The notes beneath the pieces were generated by a model. The model ran no database searches. It was not told the DNA's origin and was given only the letters and a program-made list of their open reading frames with translations. A stretch of 64,000 nt of DNA. It comes from Prosthecobacter fusiformis (GTDB lineage: Bacteria > Verrucomicrobiota > Verrucomicrobiia > Verrucomicrobiales > Verrucomicrobiaceae). Positions 8,447 through 17,236 of this stretch are shown here, in pieces (the first letter of the stretch is position 1; each line of letters opens with the position of its first letter). The stretch covers positions 1-64,000 of the forward strand of contig NZ_SOCA01000007.1 of the NCBI RefSeq assembly GCF_004364345.1, in the 5' to 3' direction. Made by a program: the position numbers and the translations under genes.

Positions 8447-8803
8447 TCAGTTGGTGGCTGGAAGCAAGGTCCAACCGCTCTTCTTCGTCCGCGTCGATGC
8501 GCGAATAAGGGTTTCCAGACGGCGCTTCGTAAAGCCAAGAATTTTGGATTGTGTAGCGATCACTCTGCATGGTGAGACTGTCGCTTTATTGAGCACGCCG
8601 TCAATAACACTTTGCAAGAGAGTGAAATAGGTGTTAGAGAAAATCTCGACACGCCCGCCTGCGATCTGCCCAGCCTTCTTCACGGATGGCAAAGGCAACT
8701 CCGCACTCCAACGAGTGCGGCTCCGTTGAAGTGCTAGAGAGTGGAATGATAATTTTCTAAAGGCTTTCATACCGCAGGTTGGGCGTGTTTCTTTTATGTG
8801 CAT
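8447..8803 (-). CDS. Unknown small basic protein between cas3 and csx17
   Basis: A 118-codon ORF fills the gap between cas3 (stop at 8825) and csx17 (start at 8436), beginning 21 bp after the first and ending 10 bp before the second. A GAGG sequence lies 12 bases ahead of its ATG. The product is strongly basic and Thr/Ser/Arg-rich, with no membrane segment and no motif I recognise. A second ATG at codon 12 is possible. Position and spacing argue that it is translated with the operon. It could be a small complex subunit, an accessory factor, or a remnant; the sequence alone does not decide. Confidence 0.5.
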   Translation of the reverse strand: MHIKETRPTCGMKAFRKLSFHSLALQRSRTRWSAELPLPSVKKAGQIAGGRVEIFSNTYFTLLQSVIDGVLNKATVSPCRVIATQSKILGFTKRRLETLIRASTRTKKSGWTLLPATN

Positions 8804-8824
8804 ATTGGGTAACGCCTCAGTCGT

Positions 8825-11275
8825 TCAAGCCTGCCTCTCGCCAACAGCTTCCTCGGTTGCTTCTGCTGCCGAAGTCCTCATGTCCGCAGAGCGAAGGAGA
8901 GATTCCAGATAGGCTAGGGTGAAGGGACCAAGCTCATCTCGCAAAGAGATCATGCGGGCGAGCCAGGAGCGGCCGAGCTGCCCCTCTCCCATTAGCATGA
9001 CGCTAAGATCGAGCACCATGGACTGCGCGGTAAGGCCGGGAACGGGCGGAAGTGCATCACCATCCCAGATGCCACGAGTGAAAAGTCGGGCGGGAGCGGT
9101 TCCATCGCCTTTTTCACCCGGCAAAGAGCGGATGGACAGGCGCACTTTGCCATGATGTGCGGCGATGATGTAGGCGGCCAAATCCCTTTGAGGAGTATCA
9201 ACGGGACTGGCGATGAGAAAGGCAAGTGCGGAGGCCAGTTCATGGCGGAATCCATAGCGGTCGCAGGAAGTGACTTTGAGGGCCGACTTGGCCCTCAAGA
9301 TAGCGGGCTCTTCCTCACCGCATAGCATCTTTTGGAACACGCGGTGTGCTTTGCCTGCATCATGCCAGAGGGCGGCGAGGCGCAGCAACTCCTGATCGGA
9401 CTCCTTCATACACAGAGCACGAACAATGGCGTCAGCCCGCTGGATGACGCCATCCACGTGCTGCTGATAGCTCAGATCGTAGCGCGCGAAAGTGCTGTAA
9501 TCGTCAGGATAGCCCTCAGGCGACATGCTCAAGGCGGGCGGATGAGCGGTGGGCTTCGTTTTACTATCCCCGGTCCAGCCAAGAGCATCCGCGTAGCCGC
9601 CGCTGCTGACGTGGAGCAGATACACTCCACCAGGTCGGACAACTTTGCTAGATTCCCATTTTTTATCGAGGGCGTTCCAGTGCCAGGCGCTGGCTTTGTC
9701 GCCTTTCAGAAATTTCGAGGCATCGCCGATGGAGACGCGACATAACTCAGAGCGTTGAGGCTGCGGCTCTGCGACAGCAGGCGCGTCGCTGCTGAAATCT
9801 CGCCAGAAAAACTGTACGTCGCTGTCCTCCCCATCGCGGATGTAGCGGGAGATGTCGAGATCCTGGCCGCAGAGATCGGGCGTGGTGTCGAAGAGGTCTA
9901 GCAAGTCCCGGCGGCGGATGACAGGTCGGATGATTTTTTCCCCCTCGACACGAACGCCGCTCAAGCTCTGCGGACTGGCATCTGTGAGCGACTGGAGGGC
10001 GGCGCGAGCTTTGTCGAGTTCTGCCTTCGTATAGGGCAAAGCGAGGTCATCTTTGTCATTCTTCAGTTCGAAGTCGATCCACTGCACAGCAGCGTCATCT
10101 TGGTCAGCACGGCGATTGCACCGGCCTATGCGCTGAACAAGCGAAGACCATGGAGCCAGCTCAGAAATCAGCAGCCGCGCCGAGACATCCACACCGGCCT
10201 CAACCGCCTGGGTGGCAATGACGATGCGGTCTCCCTCGCCAAACAGCAGCCGCGTGTGCCGATCCCGATCCACCGGGCGAAAACGGGAGTGGATGAGTGC
10301 GACGCGAGCGGAATCGACAAGCGGAGGAAGACTCTGTTTGCCCTTCTTTTCAGGCGTGGTGAGCGCCTCATAAACTTCACGGGCACGAGCCACGCGGTTC
10401 AGTATCACCAGAGTGAGTGTTCCTTCGCGGTGTAGCTTGTGTATGTAAGTGGCAAGCTGCCGGGCATAGCCAGACTTGTTGCTGGCGCTCAGTTTCAGTG
10501 ATGCCGCGCAGAGCTGCTTTTTGGCATTAATGAGTGCAAAGGGTCTGCCACTGGCCTTCTCCTCATCACTCAACATAAGTTTTGGCCATCCATTCGTCGG
10601 CATGGGGTGATCTACCGTGGCGAGACGTGCATCCTCCAGCGTTGCACTCATCCACCATGTCTGACACGGGCCATACTGAAGCCACTTTGCAAGATGACGG
10701 AAGCCATCGAGCTGGGCGCTTGTCTCGACACCAACCCCCATAAGTTGAGTTTCATCTAGCACCCAAAGGCAGTCATTGTTCAGCAGACCGAAGTGCATGG
10801 GCCAGCGGTAGCGGCTCATGCCGTAACCGCGATTGAGGGTACGGCTGAGAAGCATGTCCTGGGTGCCGATGAGGATGGCGTCTTCTTCGGGGTAGAGGTC
10901 CCAGGGATCGGCATCCTCGCCGCCCATGAGGATGTGGAGGCCGACCTTTCCTGTGTGCGGCTCTTTGCCATCCCAAAGCAGTCCATGAGCCTCCAACCAC
11001 TTCTTTGCTTCATCTCGTGTTTGCTCCACGAGTGTGCGCATGGGGAGGCAGTAAACGAGACGGCGGGGCCATTGGTTTCGATGGTCAGCTTGGGGATGTC
11101 CGACACGGTTCCAGAGCCAGGCGAGGACGACGGCGGCGGTTTTTCCGAGGCCGGTGGGGATGCTGATGAGGCGGCTTTGGCAGGGTTCGGCGGCTAGGCG
11201 AGACTGGTAGTCGTACGGCTGGCGATCTGGGCCGCTGGCGGTGGAGAAGAAGGTGCTGAAATCGGGGGCGGGCAT
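8825..11275 (-). CDS. cas3: Cas3, type I-G helicase-nuclease (helicase then HD)
   Basis: Cas3 is recruited to the R-loop, unwinds and degrades target DNA. The helicase part has Walker A SIPTGLGKT at residues 38-46, a VLDETQ Walker B, the SATLEDA motif III and the QAVEAGVDVSARLL and RIGRCNRR motifs V and VI. The HD nuclease is at the C-terminus: WHDAGKAH at 637-644, then FRHELAS and IIAAHHGK metal ligands. This helicase-before-HD order is the arrangement known in type I-U/I-G and differs from most Cas3. At 816 residues it is full length. It is the first gene of the operon, so the promoter should lie within 11,276-11,496. Confidence 0.94.
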   Translation of the reverse strand: MPAPDFSTFFSTASGPDRQPYDYQSRLAAEPCQSRLISIPTGLGKTAAVVLAWLWNRVGHPQADHRNQWPRRLVYCLPMRTLVEQTRDEAKKWLEAHGLLWDGKEPHTGKVGLHILMGGEDADPWDLYPEEDAILIGTQDMLLSRTLNRGYGMSRYRWPMHFGLLNNDCLWVLDETQLMGVGVETSAQLDGFRHLAKWLQYGPCQTWWMSATLEDARLATVDHPMPTNGWPKLMLSDEEKASGRPFALINAKKQLCAASLKLSASNKSGYARQLATYIHKLHREGTLTLVILNRVARAREVYEALTTPEKKGKQSLPPLVDSARVALIHSRFRPVDRDRHTRLLFGEGDRIVIATQAVEAGVDVSARLLISELAPWSSLVQRIGRCNRRADQDDAAVQWIDFELKNDKDDLALPYTKAELDKARAALQSLTDASPQSLSGVRVEGEKIIRPVIRRRDLLDLFDTTPDLCGQDLDISRYIRDGEDSDVQFFWRDFSSDAPAVAEPQPQRSELCRVSIGDASKFLKGDKASAWHWNALDKKWESSKVVRPGGVYLLHVSSGGYADALGWTGDSKTKPTAHPPALSMSPEGYPDDYSTFARYDLSYQQHVDGVIQRADAIVRALCMKESDQELLRLAALWHDAGKAHRVFQKMLCGEEEPAILRAKSALKVTSCDRYGFRHELASALAFLIASPVDTPQRDLAAYIIAAHHGKVRLSIRSLPGEKGDGTAPARLFTRGIWDGDALPPVPGLTAQSMVLDLSVMLMGEGQLGRSWLARMISLRDELGPFTLAYLESLLRSADMRTSAAEATEEAVGERQA

Positions 11276-11318
11276 GGCTTGGGGAATGGGGTCAGTTCAT
11301 GCGGGGGGCTTCGGTTTT

Positions 11319-11332
11319 AAAGGGGGATGTCA
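11319..11332. repeat. 14-bp direct repeat, copy right of the cas operon
   Basis: AAAGGGGGATGTCA, identical to 149-162 and in the same orientation, lies 43 bp upstream of the cas3 ATG. The flanks also agree partly (CGGTTTTAAAGG here, CGATTCAAAAGG at the left copy). Its position suggests either an operator or promoter element in the cas leader or one side of an insertion footprint. Confidence 0.55.
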
Positions 11333-11496
11333 CACCGAGACGAAGATAAAGTGGCGGGTGGGTTTTTGCTTGAGAAGGATGCCTGAAATACGAGGATTTA
11401 ATAAGAATCTATGTTTTGGGAATATTGGCAATCCATTAGAATGAGAATTTTATTTTTAAGGTGGATGGATATGATGATTTTTTTAATCAGCGGGGG

Positions 11497-12171
11497 TTAT
11501 TGAGGTTTTTTCTCTTCTTCTTGGACGATTTCTTCGAGGGTTTTGGTGTCGTCGGCCTGGGCTTGGGCGTCCATTTGGCCGCTGGCTTTCATGCGGATGG
11601 AGCGGATTTTGCGGGCCATGGCGCTGCCGGTGGTTTTCATGCCCCGGGGGGTAAAGTCCACGGTGCCGCTGAGGGAGATGTCCATGCGCAGGGAGGCGGC
11701 GGTGGCGATGGCGTCCTGATTGGCGGCGAGGAAGAGGAAGTCCCAGTTTTTCTGGTCGCGGTAGAGGCGGATGAGGTCGCTGATGTGCGGGGTGGTGTAT
11801 TGATGGGAGGCGTTTTCCTGGCCGTCGGTGAAGATGGCGAGGATGACTTTGCCGGGGCGGCTGGACTCGGGGAGGGCTTGGATGCGGCGGTCGGTCTCCT
11901 GGATGGTGCGGCCAATGGCGTCGAGGAGGGCGGTGCTGCCACGGGGGATGTAGGTGGCGGCGGTGAGCTGGGGGACGTCCTGGATGGGGCAGGCGGGGAT
12001 GGGGACTTCGTAGGCGTCGTCAAACTGGATGAGGGTGAGGCGGGCGTCGCCAGGGACATCGAGCTGGGATTTGACGAAGTCGTTGAAGGCGGCGATGGCG
12101 GGTTCCTGCATGGGCTGCATGGAGCCGGAGCGGTCGAGGATGTAGGCGATTTCTGTGAGGTGGAGGTTCAT
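11497..12171 (-). CDS. von Willebrand factor A domain protein
   Basis: A 224-residue VWA protein with the metal-ion-dependent adhesion site motif D-x-S-x-S (ILDRSGSM) near residue 13, a Thr in the ITPRGSTALLDAI-type second loop and FTDGQEN as the third MIDAS segment. It has no signal peptide or membrane segment, so it is cytoplasmic. Proteins of this compact kind often serve as metal-dependent binding partners, sometimes of AAA ATPases or in tellurium-resistance-like stress loci. No partner is seen next to it. It starts 78 bp from the divergent WYL gene, and its stop lies 222 bp from the cas3 start. The C-terminal 30 residues are charged and Gln/Glu-rich. Confidence 0.85.
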   Translation of the reverse strand: MNLHLTEIAYILDRSGSMQPMQEPAIAAFNDFVKSQLDVPGDARLTLIQFDDAYEVPIPACPIQDVPQLTAATYIPRGSTALLDAIGRTIQETDRRIQALPESSRPGKVILAIFTDGQENASHQYTTPHISDLIRLYRDQKNWDFLFLAANQDAIATAASLRMDISLSGTVDFTPRGMKTTGSAMARKIRSIRMKASGQMDAQAQADDTKTLEEIVQEEEKKPQ

Positions 12172-12249
12172 GATCTGGTGGGAGGATGCATGAGGGGGTG
12201 GGACATTCGTAGGGTGACAAGTGAGGTTTTTTGATTATTATTGCTTAAG

Positions 12250-13341
12250 ATGTCCAAAACGTTGTTTCCTGTGAAATCTGTGATTGCCACCGATGGCACG
12301 GCGATGCCGGTGCGGACGGGTGTGAGCCGGCCTGCGCTGTGGCGGATTTTGGAGATCCATAAGATCATCCGGGCGGGGCGGTATCCGAACTGCTCGTCGC
12401 TGGCGAAGGAGATCGAGGTGACACGGAAGACGATCCAGCGGGATGTGAGCTTCCTGCGGGAGCAGTGGGGGCTGCCGCTGGAGTATGATGCGGAGAGGAA
12501 CGGGTATCATTATACCCAGGAGGTACATGAGTTTCCCATGCTGCATCTTTCGCGGAACGATCTGGTGGCGTTGTTTCTGGCGCGGCATGCGCTGGAGCCT
12601 TTGCGCGGGACGGGGCTGGAGCGGATGCTGGCGGCGAGTTTTAGCAAGATCGCGGAGGCGTGTCCGGGGGAGGTGTCCATCCAATGGCATGAGCTGGACG
12701 GTGCTTTTTCAGTCAAGGCGATGGGGGTGCTGGCGGCGGATGTGAGGCTTTTCAGCGATCTTTTGGACGCGGTGATGGCGCGACGGGAGGTGGCTTTCGA
12801 CTACTGCAAGCTGACGGCTTCAAAGGCGGAGCGGCGGACGGTGCAGCCGTATCATGTGGGGCAGATCGAGCATGGATGGTATGTGCTGGCGTATGATCCG
12901 GGGCGGCAGGGGATGCGGACGTTTGCGCTGCAGCGGATGACGAACCTGGAGATGCTGGGGACGACCTTTGTCCGCGATGCCAGGTTCGATGTGAGTGATC
13001 ACCTGGGAGGCGGATTCGGGGTGTGGAGTTATGAAGGGCAGGAGGGCGGGCCGCATGCGGTGCGCATCCGTTTTGAGGGATATGCGGCCAGGGTGGTGGC
13101 GGAGCGCTCCTGGCATCCCTCCCAAGAGATCAAGGAACTGGACAAGGATGGGGATGTGATTGAATTCCACGCGACTCTTTCTGGCCTGGAAGAAGTGACG
13201 CGATGGGTGCTGAGCTGGGGCAGCAAGGCGAAGGTGCTGGGGCCGCCAGAGCTGAAGCGGCGGGTGCGGGAGGAACTGGTGAAGATGATGGCGGACGGGG
13301 CTGAGCCTCCATGGCAGGCAGGAGTGCCCGCCTCACTTTAA
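12250..13341 (+). CDS. HTH plus WYL-domain transcriptional regulator
   Basis: The product (about 363 residues from the ATG at 12250; a TTG at 12241 is possible) has an N-terminal winged HTH of DeoR type (SLAKEIEVTRKTIQRDVSFLRE, about residues 50-72) and a central WYL domain (VAFDYCKL...GWYVLAYDPGRQGMRTFALQRM, about 178-235), followed by the usual C-terminal extension. WYL domains bind nucleic acid or nucleotide ligands, and such regulators often sit beside CRISPR-Cas and other defence genes. Here it lies about 1 kb upstream of cas3, divergent from the VWA gene, so control of either is plausible but not shown. Confidence 0.88.
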   Translation: MSKTLFPVKSVIATDGTAMPVRTGVSRPALWRILEIHKIIRAGRYPNCSSLAKEIEVTRKTIQRDVSFLREQWGLPLEYDAERNGYHYTQEVHEFPMLHLSRNDLVALFLARHALEPLRGTGLERMLAASFSKIAEACPGEVSIQWHELDGAFSVKAMGVLAADVRLFSDLLDAVMARREVAFDYCKLTASKAERRTVQPYHVGQIEHGWYVLAYDPGRQGMRTFALQRMTNLEMLGTTFVRDARFDVSDHLGGGFGVWSYEGQEGGPHAVRIRFEGYAARVVAERSWHPSQEIKELDKDGDVIEFHATLSGLEEVTRWVLSWGSKAKVLGPPELKRRVREELVKMMADGAEPPWQAGVPASL

Positions 13342-13361
13342 CCGCTGAGCCAGGCCACCTT

Positions 13362-14093
13362 TTAGATCTGCGGGCGGATGACGACGATGTCTCCGAGCAT
13401 CTGCTCCTGCTCCACCATGAGGTGGTTTAGCTTCATGAGCTCCAGCATGGCCAGGAAGGTGACGATGACCTCGACACGGGAGGCGGCGGTGCTGAAGAGG
13501 GAATCAAAGCGGACGCGTCCGCCCATGGGGATGGCCTCCAGCAGGTGCTCGATCTTGTCGGCGACGCTGTAGCGGTCGCTGACGATCTCGCGGATGTCGG
13601 TGGTGTTTTCGAAGCGTTTGAGTACTTTTTGGAAAGCGCGGATGAGGTCGAAGATGCCCACCTGGCCTGCCACATTCGGGGCGGGGGCGGAGAGGTCCGG
13701 CAGCTCGGGGGTGGTGGCGAAAAATTCGTCGGCTTTGACTTCCTGAGTGCCGAGGAAGCTGGCCACGTCTTTGAACTTTTTGTATTCGACGAGCTGGCGG
13801 ATGAGCTCCCAGCGCGGATCTTCCTCATCGGCGTCTTCATCGGGCGGCTGCTGCGTCTGGGGCAGGAGCTCGCGGCTTTTGATGTACATGAGGTTGGCGG
13901 CCATGACGATGAACTCGCTGGCCACCTCGATGTTGAGCATCTTGAAGGTGTTGATGTAATCGAGATACTGCTTGGTGATGCGGCCGATGGACACATCATA
14001 GATGTCGATCTCATCCTTTTTGATGAGGTACAGCAGCAGGTCGAGGGGGCCCTCGAAAATCTCCAGTTTGACCTTGTAATCCTTGTCTTCCAC
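13362..14093 (-). CDS. scpA: Segregation and condensation protein A
   Basis: ScpA is the kleisin that closes the SMC-ScpAB condensin ring. The N-terminal signature KLEIFEGPLDLLLYLIKKDEIDIYDV is clear, followed by ITKQYLDYI and the AANLMYIKSRELLP helix. The 243-residue length is normal. The start is a GTG at 14093. scpB is not adjacent. The stop lies 20 bp from the convergent WYL gene. A Gln/Asp-rich loop (PDEDADEEDPR) near residues 105-115 is the usual variable linker. Confidence 0.92.
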   Translation of the reverse strand: MEDKDYKVKLEIFEGPLDLLLYLIKKDEIDIYDVSIGRITKQYLDYINTFKMLNIEVASEFIVMAANLMYIKSRELLPQTQQPPDEDADEEDPRWELIRQLVEYKKFKDVASFLGTQEVKADEFFATTPELPDLSAPAPNVAGQVGIFDLIRAFQKVLKRFENTTDIREIVSDRYSVADKIEHLLEAIPMGGRVRFDSLFSTAASRVEVIVTFLAMLELMKLNHLMVEQEQMLGDIVVIRPQI

Positions 14094-14161
14094 CGGCGGA
14101 GCTTATGGGCAGGACGGGAGGAGAAGCGAGGAGAAAATGCTGCGTGAAATTAATGATCGGG

Positions 14162-14998
14162 CTATTCGCGAATGCGATAACGGCCATCTCGGAGGGTGAC
14201 TTGGGGAGGTGCGTTTTGAGTTTCGAAGGCGGTGTATCCGGGCTGGAGTTCACGCCAAAACGGGGCATGCGGATGTTCCGCAAATTCGGCCAGTCGCTGA
14301 TCCGTCAGTGGAAAAGGGAAGGTATGGACGGGTACTTCCGGCTGGCCTTTTTTGAGGGCGGCGTCCACGATGAGGTATATCTCTTCGATGAGGGGATCGG
14401 TCATGGCAAAGCAGCCGATGCTGACTTCATTGCCATGGACCATGATGAAGGTGCCCGTGCGGCCATGATGCTGGTCATAGGCATTGGGATAGCCGATGTT
14501 AAAGGAGAGGTGGAAGGTGCTGCCGGGATTCAGGGAGGCCGGCGTGACGGAATAAAAGCCTTCGGGGGCCTGGCCGTCGCCTTCTTGCAGTTTGGGACCC
14601 AGCGTGCCGGACATGGCTGCGATGGGATAGGTACGAAAGAGCTGCCATTTTCCACCTGCCTGCATCCAGAGTTCCAGCTCACGGGTTTCTTTGAAGATGC
14701 GGATGAAGGCGGGGGCACCCAGGCGGAGCCCCTGTTTTTCCAGGAGTGCTGCCAGCGGGGCCTGCACGCGGTCTTTGACATGGGCCAGGCGCTCGTCAGG
14801 CTTCAGTGTGCGCCACTCATCAGGCGGTGGCGGGGCAGGGTAGGGGAGTTTCATTTTGGCGGAGCCGGTCCAGAGGGCAGTGAGATCTGGCATCTGGATG
14901 AGTGGGCTGCAATCTGCGCAGGCTGTCCCCGTGTGGCGTCCGCTCAGCAGCGCCAATGCGGCGGAAAGCGGGAGCATGACCCAGAGGATGTTTTTCAT
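14162..14998 (-). CDS. YafK-like L,D-transpeptidase family protein
   Basis: This 278-residue protein has an N-terminal hydrophobic segment (residues 4-20) and a proline-rich spacer, then a YkuD-fold domain with the active-site block MVHGNEVSIGCFAM (His188 and Cys196). It matches the YafK/DpaA group, of which the E. coli member cuts the link between Braun lipoprotein and peptidoglycan. The same chemistry here is inference from the family. Export to the periplasm is expected. The gene is 68 bp upstream of scpA on the same strand, with no obvious link in function. Confidence 0.88.
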   Translation of the reverse strand: MKNILWVMLPLSAALALLSGRHTGTACADCSPLIQMPDLTALWTGSAKMKLPYPAPPPPDEWRTLKPDERLAHVKDRVQAPLAALLEKQGLRLGAPAFIRIFKETRELELWMQAGGKWQLFRTYPIAAMSGTLGPKLQEGDGQAPEGFYSVTPASLNPGSTFHLSFNIGYPNAYDQHHGRTGTFIMVHGNEVSIGCFAMTDPLIEEIYLIVDAALKKGQPEVPVHTFPFPLTDQRLAEFAEHPHAPFWRELQPGYTAFETQNAPPQVTLRDGRYRIRE

Positions 14999-15082
14999 GT
15001 TTTGAGAGGCCAGGGCGGATGGCGTGCGGATGCCCCAAGGGGAAAGGGATCCTCTATAAGATAGCGATGCCGGGGTATTTGA

Positions 15083-16108
15083 TCAAACTTCGCGCACATT
15101 GCGCACGGTTTTTCCGGGCTGCCATTCGCCTGCGGTCATGACGATCTTGGGATGGGCGGGAATGCCGCGCTCGTTTTGCTGCTCCTGGGCGACGAGCAAA
15201 TCCACGGCGGCTGCGCCGAGCACCTCAGCCTGCTGATCCACCCCCGTGATGTCCGGGCTTTCCATCTGCCAGTCCAGGGTGACGAGGCCCAGGTCCTGCG
15301 GGATGTTTATTTCCTCCAGCCAGTCGCCCGCATTTTGGCCATTGCGGATGATGGCATCTGGCCGGGCGCGGGCTAACCAACGATGGAAATCTTCACGCGT
15401 CAGTTCCCGGCGCAGGCCCAGCAACTCAGCCGCCTGTTTTAAGGGCAGCGGATGATGCGCCAGGAAGCTGGCTGACCAGGCTCCAAACATGCGTTCATTG
15501 ACGATGCTGCCTCCATAATAACCGATGCGTTTATAGCCCAGTTTTTTCAACTGCCGCATGGCGGTCATCATGCCCAGGTAGTGATGATGATGCACGCGGT
15601 GCAAAGCGGGCCGTGCATAACCGAGGCCGATGACGACGCTGCTGAATTTTTCCCAGCGCATGGAGACGTGGCCGCGGCTGCGGGAGATGAGCGGGGAAAG
15701 GATGAAGCCGGGGATGCCGCGCGCCTCCAGGATGTCCGAAAGCCGACGTCCGGTCATGCCTTTGGCGGAGAGGTAAAATTCATCCAGTTGAAAGCCGAGC
15801 TGGTCGGCCCGCTGCCGGGCACCCTGGATGAGCTGCTGCGACCAGGGGGAGAGGGAGATCTCTGAGACTTTTCTTTCGGCCCAGACAAAGGCCAGCGTGC
15901 GCGGTGCGTGCGTCCTGCGCTTCTGCCGCATGTGAGTCATCAGCTTGGAGATCTCCGGATCTGGCCGATAGCCGAGCGCAGCAGCGGTTTCCAGAATACG
16001 GGTCCGCAGGGTATCCTCCACATGGCGCTCCCCGCGCAGAGCCCGGGAGACGGTCATCTTGGAGATACCCAACTGATCGGCGATGGTCTGGAGGTTGGGA
16101 CGGCTCAC
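15083..16108 (-). CDS. LacI-family transcriptional regulator
   Basis: The N-terminal HTH (LQTIADQLGISKMTVSRALRGE, residues 6-27) and hinge are standard LacI. The rest is a periplasmic-binding-protein-like effector domain (341 residues in total). The start is a GTG at 16108. A basic insertion RQKRRTHAPRTLAFVW follows the hinge. Such long regulators of the XylR/LacI kind are common in Verrucomicrobia and Planctomycetes, usually for sugar use. No sugar operon adjoins it, so the ligand is unknown. It is divergent from lspA, with 121 bp between the starts. Confidence 0.9.
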   Translation of the reverse strand: MSRPNLQTIADQLGISKMTVSRALRGERHVEDTLRTRILETAAALGYRPDPEISKLMTHMRQKRRTHAPRTLAFVWAERKVSEISLSPWSQQLIQGARQRADQLGFQLDEFYLSAKGMTGRRLSDILEARGIPGFILSPLISRSRGHVSMRWEKFSSVVIGLGYARPALHRVHHHHYLGMMTAMRQLKKLGYKRIGYYGGSIVNERMFGAWSASFLAHHPLPLKQAAELLGLRRELTREDFHRWLARARPDAIIRNGQNAGDWLEEINIPQDLGLVTLDWQMESPDITGVDQQAEVLGAAAVDLLVAQEQQNERGIPAHPKIVMTAGEWQPGKTVRNVREV

Positions 16109-16229
16109 GATGAGGAGCCTGAGTATGGGCTGGGGACCGGAGCCTGCAAGATCATCTGTCCATGACGGCTGAGGCTTGTGAATTCTGGCGGGGCGTTTAT
16201 GGGAGAGGCTGTCACTTCAGTTCCCAACC

Positions 16230-16724
16230 ATGATCCGCCTCCTGCTTTTCCTTTCCGTCCCTTTATACATCCTCGACCAGTGGTCGAAACTTTGGATTGT
16301 GAAACACTTTGAGCTGCATGTGACGGAGCAGGAGGTCATTCCAGGAATTTTCTGGCTGCATCACACGGCGAATACGGGCGTGGCCTTTGGCATGTTCAAT
16401 GGGACCGAATACGCCAATTACGCCTTTGGGGCTATTTCGCTGACTGCGCTGACAATCCTGACGGTGATGTATCGGAAAGGCCTTTTCCCTGGGATTTTGA
16501 GCCGCCTCTCGGTGGCGCTGCTCGTCGCTGGGATTTTTGGAAACCTGACGGACCGGCTGCTGCATGGTTACGTGGTGGACTTTTTGAGGTTTGATTTCGG
16601 CTTCCGGCCTTTCAATCCGTGGCCATCATTCAATGTCGCAGATTCCTGTGTGGTCGTCGCTGCGATCCTTTTAGCCATTGCTTCGTTTACAGAAGCCACT
16701 CCAGCGAAAGACAAAAAAGCCTAG
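16230..16724 (+). CDS. lspA: Signal peptidase II (lipoprotein)
   Basis: LspA cuts signal peptides from diacylated prolipoproteins in the inner membrane. The four membrane helices and the family motifs are present: YILDQWSKLW at residues 13-22, NTGVAFGMF near 49-57, GNLTDRLLHGYVVDFL near 104-119 and FNVADSCV near 133-140, the last two carrying the catalytic aspartates. The length of 164 residues is normal. A strong terminator follows 33 bp after the stop. Confidence 0.95.
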   Translation: MIRLLLFLSVPLYILDQWSKLWIVKHFELHVTEQEVIPGIFWLHHTANTGVAFGMFNGTEYANYAFGAISLTALTILTVMYRKGLFPGILSRLSVALLVAGIFGNLTDRLLHGYVVDFLRFDFGFRPFNPWPSFNVADSCVVVAAILLAIASFTEATPAKDKKA

Positions 16725-16757
16725 CCGCTCACACTCTCTCATTATTGACCTCCTATG

Positions 16758-16785
16758 AAGGCCGCCCGTTTGGGCGGCCTTTTTT
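16758..16785 (+). terminator. Intrinsic terminator of lspA
   Basis: A perfect 10-bp stem (AAGGCCGCCC, 16758-16767, pairing with GGGCGGCCTT, 16772-16781) with a GTTT loop is followed by a T-run. It ends the lspA transcript. Confidence 0.92.
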
Positions 16786-17181
16786 GTGTTCATATTCGAT
16801 CATTCGATGAGCAGCAGGTCTGAATGGTGGGCTTGAGGGCGGTCAGAGACAGAGCTGTGGGAGTGCGGAAGGGAGTTCAGGGGGCGCCGATCGGTGTTTA
16901 TCAAGGGTGCACTAGCTGTGATTTCAAAAAAACAGCGGTTTTAACACGCTGGAATCTATCGCATTTATTAGAAAAATCGGCAAAACTTGTTAATAAACTC
17001 TAAATGTTTTTAAATTATGATAAATGATAATTATTTTATTCTATGGGATTTAAATAACATAATACGTTCATAACCAACGTTAATACATTTTTAAAATGGA
17101 AAACATTAAGTTTATATTCAATCTAAATTTATAATAAAAGACTCTCATATTACGGAAATTCTACTTTTTGATGATTTAATC
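16786..17181. other. Gene-free spacer, AT-rich in its right half
   Basis: No convincing ORF lies between the lspA terminator and the gene at 17237. From about 16,920 the sequence turns very AT-rich, with runs such as TTTTTAAATTATGATAAATGATAATTATTTT, in sharp contrast to the GC-rich flanks. It may be an upstream promoter region bound by a nucleoid protein or a trace of foreign DNA. A short inverted pair, CAGCG...CGCTG, occurs at 16,933-16,951. Confidence 0.6.
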
Positions 17182-17210
17182 TTTGCAGTGATTCTAGTTT
17201 TTGATATAAT
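17182..17210 (+). promoter_or_regulatory. Sigma-70-like promoter of the NlpC/P60-like gene
   Basis: A perfect TATAAT lies at 17205-17210 and TTTGCA (4 of 6 to TTGACA) at 17182-17187, with a 17-bp spacer. The likely start of transcription is 20-25 bp before the ATG at 17237, in a strongly AT-rich setting. Confidence 0.6.
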
Positions 17211-17236
17211 TACCATATCAATCACAAGAAACTGCT

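Noticed and set aside
11461-12234. A Gly/Val/Asp-rich plus-strand ORF of 257 codons
   Set aside because: It lies antisense to the VWA gene, whose MIDAS motif is clear; the composition is that of a shadow.
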